The position numbers and the translations under genes are program-made. Shown here in pieces: positions 13,847 to 18,149 of a stretch of 18,149 nt of DNA. Numbering within the stretch: position 1 is the first letter of the stretch; every line of letters starts with the position of its first letter. Source of the stretch: DSSM01 sp964484125 (GTDB taxonomy: Bacteria > Bacteroidota > Ignavibacteria > Tepidaquicellales > Tepidaquicellaceae); contig CAZAEK010000031.1 in the NCBI GenBank assembly GCA_964484125.1, forward strand, positions 1 to 18,149, written 5' to 3'. The notes beneath the pieces are model-generated. The model did not search any database. It had not been told where the DNA came from and saw only the letters and a list, made by a program, of their open reading frames with translations.

Positions 13847-15019
13847 TTGAATCATAAAAAGATTGGAATTATCGGATCTACCGGCTCTATCGGCAGAAGC
13901 ACTGTAGAGGTTTTGAGAAACTTAAAGAAAAACAACTTCGATGTAGAAGTTGTTTTTCTTTCTGCTAATACAAATATTTCTCTTCTCGCAGAGCAGGTCA
14001 GAGAATTTTCTCCAAAATCTGTATATATTGAGAATCCCGTTAAAGCAAAAGAATTCAAAGATAATTTCGGATTTAAAAATTTAAAGGTTATTACAGGTTT
14101 TGATAATCTTCTTGATTTAGTAAGGAATGATGACTATGATATGTTATTAGCAGCAGTTGTCGGCTTTTATGGACTTGCACCAATTGAAGAAGCTATTAAA
14201 TCCGGCAAACACATTGCAGTTGCAAACAAAGAACCGCTTGTAGTTGCAGGTAAACTGATAAACTCACTCATAAAGGAATTTAACTCTAAACTGCTCCCGA
14301 TTGACAGCGAACATTCAGCTATACTGCAATGCCTTACAGGCGAAGAGCATAAGGAAATCAGTAAGATTATATTAACTGCTTCCGGCGGTCCATTCAGGAA
14401 TAAAAGCATTGAAGATATCGAAAACTCAACCATTGAAGATGCTCTCAATCATCCTAACTGGGATATGGGTAATAAAATCACAATTGACTCTGCAACTATG
14501 ATGAACAAAGGTCTCGAAGTAATCGAAGCCAGATGGCTCTTCAATATTGATATTGATAAGATTGATGTTATTATTCACCCTCAGTCAATAATTCACTCAA
14601 TGGTAGAATTTTCTGATGGCTCAATTAAAGCTCAGCTCGGACTTCCTGATATGAAAATCCCTATTCAGTATGCAATCACTTATCCGAATAGGGTTAGCTC
14701 TGATTACTCAAGAATTGATTTTACTAAATATTCCAACCTTACATTTGAAAAACCAGACCCTGTTAAATTTGAATGTCTCCAGCTCGCATTTGACGCAATA
14801 AAAAACGGAGGGACATACCCCGTAGTATTGAACGCTTCTAATGAAATTGCTGTTGAATTATATCTGAAAGGAAAAATTAAATTCTTACAGATTTCAAAAA
14901 TTATTAAATATATGCTTGAAAAACATAATAGTATTGACAATTTTGAAATGGAACATATTTACGAAATTGACCGTAATACAAGAAAAGAAATTATAGAAAA
15001 ACAAAAATGGAATTTTTAA
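13847..15019 (+). CDS. dxr: 1-deoxy-D-xylulose 5-phosphate reductoisomerase
   Basis: This cytoplasmic enzyme converts DXP to 2-C-methyl-D-erythritol 4-phosphate with NADPH, the first committed step of the MEP isoprenoid pathway. It is 390 residues, normal for the family. The NADPH loop GSTGSIG is at 10-16, and NKE at 127-129. The metal ligands are Asp153, Glu155 and Glu224. Substrate-binding residues include Ser179 in ASGGPF, His202 in NHPNWDMG, Ser215, Asn220 and Lys221; the spacing matches E. coli Dxr. HPQSIIHSMVEF is at 244-255. The start is a TTG four nt after the preceding stop; no ATG or GTG is available before the nucleotide-binding motif. The gene overlaps rseP by 13 nt, indicating translational coupling. 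A perfect 16-bp inverted repeat lies within codons 26-39. Confidence 0.97.
   Translation: MNHKKIGIIGSTGSIGRSTVEVLRNLKKNNFDVEVVFLSANTNISLLAEQVREFSPKSVYIENPVKAKEFKDNFGFKNLKVITGFDNLLDLVRNDDYDMLLAAVVGFYGLAPIEEAIKSGKHIAVANKEPLVVAGKLINSLIKEFNSKLLPIDSEHSAILQCLTGEEHKEISKIILTASGGPFRNKSIEDIENSTIEDALNHPNWDMGNKITIDSATMMNKGLEVIEARWLFNIDIDKIDVIIHPQSIIHSMVEFSDGSIKAQLGLPDMKIPIQYAITYPNRVSSDYSRIDFTKYSNLTFEKPDPVKFECLQLAFDAIKNGGTYPVVLNASNEIAVELYLKGKIKFLQISKIIKYMLEKHNSIDNFEMEHIYEIDRNTRKEIIEKQKWNF
13924..13961 (+). repeat. Perfect 16-bp inverted repeat inside the start of dxr
   Basis: AAAGAAAAACAACTTC (13924-13939) and GAAGTTGTTTTTCTTT (13946-13961) are exact inverted copies around a 6-nt loop (GATGTA). The plus-strand transcript would form a long, A/U-rich hairpin whose 3' arm is U-rich, about 80 nt into the coding sequence. 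It encodes KKNNFDVEVVFL, so the symmetry is not needed for a known protein motif. Confidence 0.9.
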
Positions 15020-16380
15020 CAACATTACTTTATTTTTTAATTGTTATCGGAATACTCGTTTTCATTCACGAATTCGGACATTTTGCCGCCGCAAAACTTA
15101 ATGGTATGAGAGCAGATGTCTTCGCATTCGGAATGGGTCCAAGAGTTTTCGGTTACAACAAAGTGAACGGATTTACGTTCGGAAAGCTCAGTGAAGACGT
15201 TGTCCTTGGCGATAATACCGATTACAGGGTTTGCGCCTTCCCAATCGGAGGGTACGTCAAAGTCGCAGGTATGATTGATGAAAGCATGGATAAAGACTTC
15301 ATCGGAAAAGAGCCACAACCATGGGAATACCGTTCTAAGCCTGTCTGGCGCAGAATGATTGTTATCACTGCCGGCGTTTTTATGAATCTCGTCCTTGCAT
15401 TCGCAATATTTTACTCTATAACGCTAGTCAAGGGTAAAAACCTGATGGATACTACTACGATTGGTTATATTGCTCAGGGTTCTCCGGCTCAGGAATTTGG
15501 ATTAAAAACCGGCGATAAAATTATTTCGATTAACGGGAATGCTGCAGAATACTGGGAAGATATTCAATCCAAAATTTACATTGACAACCTCGGCGAATCA
15601 TTAACTTTTGCCATAAATAGAAACGGAAAAGATACTACTATATTAATACCAAAAGAACAGGTTGGTATTCTCAACGATAAACCTTTTGGTATATATCCCA
15701 ATAATACTACTCCTGTCATTAATGACGTATTACCGGGCAAACCTGCATCAAATGCCGGTTTAACTACCAATGATGAAATCATCTCCTATGGAGGAACAAG
15801 AGTAACAAACTCCCAGATGTTGATTTCACTGATTAAAAACAGTGCAGGGAAAGAAACTACAATCGAATGGAAAAGAAACGGACAGCTAATGTCAGCAAAC
15901 GTAACTCCATCAGTTGAAGATTCCACAATCGGAATTTTCATTGGCGAAAAATATACAGGTCCCGAAAAAATTGTTCACTACAACGTTATCTCTGCTATAC
16001 CAAAAACCTTTGGAGATATGTACTATTTCGGAGTTGAAGTATTTTTTAAATCCATAGGAAAAGTTATCAAAGGAGATATTCCGTTCAAAAAAGCAATTGG
16101 CGGTCCGGTTAAAATTGCAAAAGCTTCCGCTCAGTCTGCCGAAGCAGGTTTTCTTACGTTCATTAATTTTGTTGCTCTTCTCTCAATGTCTCTCGCCGTA
16201 ATTAATATTCTCCCCTTCCCTGCTCTTGACGGCGGACATTTTGTATTACTCGTATTTGAAGCAATTTTCAGAAAACCTCTTCCATACAAAGTTCAGATTA
16301 CTTTGCAATACGCCGGATTTATTATTCTTATAGCATTCATGCTCTTTGTTCTTTATAATGACCTAATATCATTAAATTAA
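15007..16380 (+). CDS. rseP: RseP-family site-2 zinc protease
   Basis: This 457-residue inner-membrane metalloprotease performs regulated intramembrane proteolysis; RseP in E. coli cleaves an anti-sigma factor and remnant signal peptides. A first membrane segment at about 7-29 contains the zinc motif HEFGH (21-25). RMIVITAGVFMNLVLAFAIFY at 116-136 is the second segment and includes the family's GxxxN loop. Two PDZ domains follow at about 150-215 (GSPAQEFGLKTGD) and 235-315 (GKPASNAGLTTND). The second catalytic motif NILPFPALDGG is at 400-410, with the third zinc ligand Asp408, and a last membrane segment covers about 433-451. The ATG lies within the last codons of dxr, a pairing common across bacteria. 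A strong terminator follows. The presence of an ECF sigma gene at the head of the cluster is suggestive, but no anti-sigma gene is visible. Confidence 0.95.
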   Translation: MEFLTTLLYFLIVIGILVFIHEFGHFAAAKLNGMRADVFAFGMGPRVFGYNKVNGFTFGKLSEDVVLGDNTDYRVCAFPIGGYVKVAGMIDESMDKDFIGKEPQPWEYRSKPVWRRMIVITAGVFMNLVLAFAIFYSITLVKGKNLMDTTTIGYIAQGSPAQEFGLKTGDKIISINGNAAEYWEDIQSKIYIDNLGESLTFAINRNGKDTTILIPKEQVGILNDKPFGIYPNNTTPVINDVLPGKPASNAGLTTNDEIISYGGTRVTNSQMLISLIKNSAGKETTIEWKRNGQLMSANVTPSVEDSTIGIFIGEKYTGPEKIVHYNVISAIPKTFGDMYYFGVEVFFKSIGKVIKGDIPFKKAIGGPVKIAKASAQSAEAGFLTFINFVALLSMSLAVINILPFPALDGGHFVLLVFEAIFRKPLPYKVQITLQYAGFIILIAFMLFVLYNDLISLN

Positions 16381-16409
16381 TTCTATTGTGAATATTAATT
16401 TAAGAGTTT

Positions 16410-16449
16410 AATATGTTCCTCGACTTTTGACGGGGAACATATTATTTTT
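16410..16449 (+). terminator. Rho-independent terminator after rseP
   Basis: AATATGTTCC (16410-16419) pairs with GGAACATATT (16434-16443); the stem extends inward by a T-G wobble and two C-G/G-C pairs to 13 bp around an 8-nt loop. A TTTTT run at 16445-16449 follows. It ends the sigma factor-to-rseP cluster. Confidence 0.9.
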
Positions 16450-16450
16450 G
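16443..16450 (+). promoter_or_regulatory. Candidate -7 promoter element overlapping the rseP terminator tail
   Basis: TATTTTTG is a perfect match to TAnnTTTG, 26 nt before the ATG at 16477. It reuses the T-run of the upstream terminator. A TTTG at 16426-16429 lies in the terminator loop but only 13 bp upstream, shorter than the usual spacing of about 20 bp, so no good -33 element is seen. Confidence 0.3.
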
Positions 16451-16476
16451 TAATTAAACTAAATTTTCTTGAAAAA

Positions 16477-18149
16477 ATGAAAAATTACCTCACCTCAAAG
16501 CAATTTTTTTTGATTAATTTATTTTTTACTCTTTTTTTGATGACAAATATACATGCACAATCAATTCCTGATTACTCAAATACCGAGCGCAAAGATGTTC
16601 CGGTAGAATTTACATGGAAATTAGACGATATCTATGCCACTAAAGATGACTGGAAATCCGATATGGACTTCATCTCATCTGCCATTAATAAAATTGACGA
16701 AATGTCATCTGACTGGACTTCATCTGCAAATAAAATGCTTGCAATGATGGATTTTATCACAGAATGCCAGCTTAAATTTGAAAAGCTTTATTCTTACGCG
16801 GGTCATAACTCCAATTCCGATGTCGGAAATTCCGAATACCAGAAGATGAAAGGAGAGGTGCAATCTCTCGGTGTAAGATTCAGCTCTAAACTATCCTTTA
16901 TGAATGATGACATCCTGAAACTCGGAGAAGAAAACTTCAGAAAATACCTCGCAGAAGAAAAAGGGCTCGAAGTATATAAATTCGGTATCGAACAGATATT
17001 CAGAGTAAAAGAACACATTCTCCCAACCGAGCAACAGAAAATTGTATCAATGACAGGGCTCTTCAGCGGAGCACCGGAACAGGCATCATCAATCTTAAAT
17101 AACCTCGAAATTCCAAACCCAGAAGTTACACTCAGCGACGGAAAAAAAGTCAAACTAAACTATTCCACTTATGCTTTTTATCGTGGCTCAAAATCTCCGG
17201 AAGACAGAACCCTCGTAATGACTGAATTCTTTAAAAATCAGAAAAAGTTTGAAAACACTCTCGCTACATTGCTCGATGGGGAAATCAAACAGCATTACTT
17301 CTCCGCAAAAGTCCGCAAATACAATACATGCCTCGATGCACGCCTTGACGACAACAAAATTGATAAGGAAGTCTATATACAACTCATAAAATCAGTCCGC
17401 GAAAATCTCCCATACCTATGGGAATACATCAACATCAAAAAAGAACTCCTCGGCTTAAAAAAATTCAAATACGAAGACTTATACGCCTCCGCAGTAAAAG
17501 AAGTTGACAAAGTTTTCCTCTACGACGAAGCCGAAAACATTATCAAAGAATCACTCAAACCACTCGGAGAAGACTATGCAAAAATCCTCGACAAAGCTTT
17601 CAAGGACAGATGGATTGACATTTACCCAAATAAAGGAAAAGAATCAGGTGCCTACTCAAGCGGCTTATACGGCGTACATCCCTTCATCAAAATGAATTAC
17701 ACCGGCGATTACGACGCTGTCTCAACTCTGACACACGAACTCGGACACTGCGCTCATTCTTACCTTTCCGATGGTGCACAGCACTACGCAAATTCAAACT
17801 ACCCGACCTTCCTCGCTGAAATCGCATCTACCTTTAACGAAAATTTATTAATGCACTACTTGCTCAAAAGCGAATCTGACGATATGTTCAAATTATACGT
17901 CCTCGATAACTATCTCGATGGCGTAAGAGGAACCATTTTCCGACAGACATTATTCGCAGAATTCGAACTCGCAATGCACGAAAAAATTGAGAGAGGTGAA
18001 TCACTAACTCCCGATTGGTTAAATGAAAAATACCTATCACTCACAAAAGAATATTACGGACACGAAAAAAATATCGTAGAAGTCGGCGACTACATCCAAA
18101 CCGAATGGAGCGTCATACCCCACTTCTATATGAACTACTACGTATTCCA
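16477..18149 (+). CDS. Exported M3-family oligoendopeptidase F-like protein, cut by the window edge
   Basis: The reading frame opens at the ATG at 16477 and stays open to the right edge (557 codons, no stop). It encodes an M3 zinc metallopeptidase of the PepF type. The zinc site is complete: HELGH at residues 420-424 and the third ligand Glu448 in FLAEIASTFNE. Other family landmarks are WKLDDIYA near residue 48, FRVKEHIL in the middle, and the C-terminal run from FRQTLFAEFE to the truncated end. PepF proteins are about 600 residues, so roughly 40-60 residues should lie beyond the window. Residues 1-28 look like a cleavable signal peptide ending HAQS, so unlike the classic cytoplasmic PepF this one is probably periplasmic. 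The start lacks a Shine-Dalgarno sequence. It is separated from rseP by a terminator and is likely transcribed on its own. Confidence 0.9.
   Translation, partial: MKNYLTSKQFFLINLFFTLFLMTNIHAQSIPDYSNTERKDVPVEFTWKLDDIYATKDDWKSDMDFISSAINKIDEMSSDWTSSANKMLAMMDFITECQLKFEKLYSYAGHNSNSDVGNSEYQKMKGEVQSLGVRFSSKLSFMNDDILKLGEENFRKYLAEEKGLEVYKFGIEQIFRVKEHILPTEQQKIVSMTGLFSGAPEQASSILNNLEIPNPEVTLSDGKKVKLNYSTYAFYRGSKSPEDRTLVMTEFFKNQKKFENTLATLLDGEIKQHYFSAKVRKYNTCLDARLDDNKIDKEVYIQLIKSVRENLPYLWEYINIKKELLGLKKFKYEDLYASAVKEVDKVFLYDEAENIIKESLKPLGEDYAKILDKAFKDRWIDIYPNKGKESGAYSSGLYGVHPFIKMNYTGDYDAVSTLTHELGHCAHSYLSDGAQHYANSNYPTFLAEIASTFNENLLMHYLLKSESDDMFKLYVLDNYLDGVRGTIFRQTLFAEFELAMHEKIERGESLTPDWLNEKYLSLTKEYYGHEKNIVEVGDYIQTEWSVIPHFYMNYYVF

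Noticed and set aside
1..18149. Insertion sequences, prophage, tRNA or rRNA genes
   Set aside because: No transposase, integrase, phage protein, terminal inverted repeats flanking a gene, cloverleaf or rRNA-like segment was seen on either strand.

Overview
The window looks like a chromosomal piece of an AT-rich member of the Bacteroidota/Chlorobiota/Ignavibacteriota group, most likely an Ignavibacteria-type organism; this is an inference from protein families. The evidence: three proteins end in the type IX secretion (T9SS) type A sorting domain with the NYPNPFNP signature. There is an S46 dipeptidyl-peptidase, a family concentrated in this group. Most start codons have an A-rich leader and no Shine-Dalgarno sequence, and several promoter-like sites match the Bacteroidota -7 element TAnnTTTG. 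A run of exactly 100 N (6057-6156) shows that this is a scaffolded draft or metagenome assembly.

Layout. Everything from 53 to 12297 is on the minus strand and everything from 12493 to the right edge is on the plus strand, with a divergent AT-rich gap between. In minus-strand transcription order the genes are: an S46 peptidase (10561-12297, own terminator); a soluble hybrid histidine kinase and a NarL-type response regulator 13 nt apart (9033-10472, 8387-9019); an exported six-Asp-box protein (6598-8238); a large glycine/asparagine/threonine-rich surface protein interrupted by the assembly gap (4014-6389); and a two-gene unit made of a secreted V8-like serine protease (1203-3803) and a small sorted protein (53-1192). 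An 18-bp tandem repeat abuts the last stop codon at the left edge.

The plus strand carries an ECF sigma factor, a TlpA-like thioredoxin lipoprotein, dxr (MEP isoprenoid pathway) and rseP (site-2 protease), packed closely enough for one operon, then a clear terminator and an exported PepF-like oligoendopeptidase cut off by the right edge.

How the parts may fit. The left half is largely a cell-surface cargo region. Three proteins share a C-terminal cassette of about 190 residues that ends in the T9SS sorting signal. The serine protease is the exception: it has no sorting domain and ends in a duplicated calcium-loop module resembling a dockerin. The next gene, 10 nt downstream, encodes a sorted protein whose N-terminal half resembles a cohesin. 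This suggests a two-part surface protease in which the sorted partner anchors the enzyme, and it is the most interesting hypothesis in the window. The right half is housekeeping and envelope maintenance. Two further points deserve a look: a perfect 16-bp inverted repeat inside the start of dxr, and a 9-bp inverted repeat overlapping a candidate promoter at 6439-6464.
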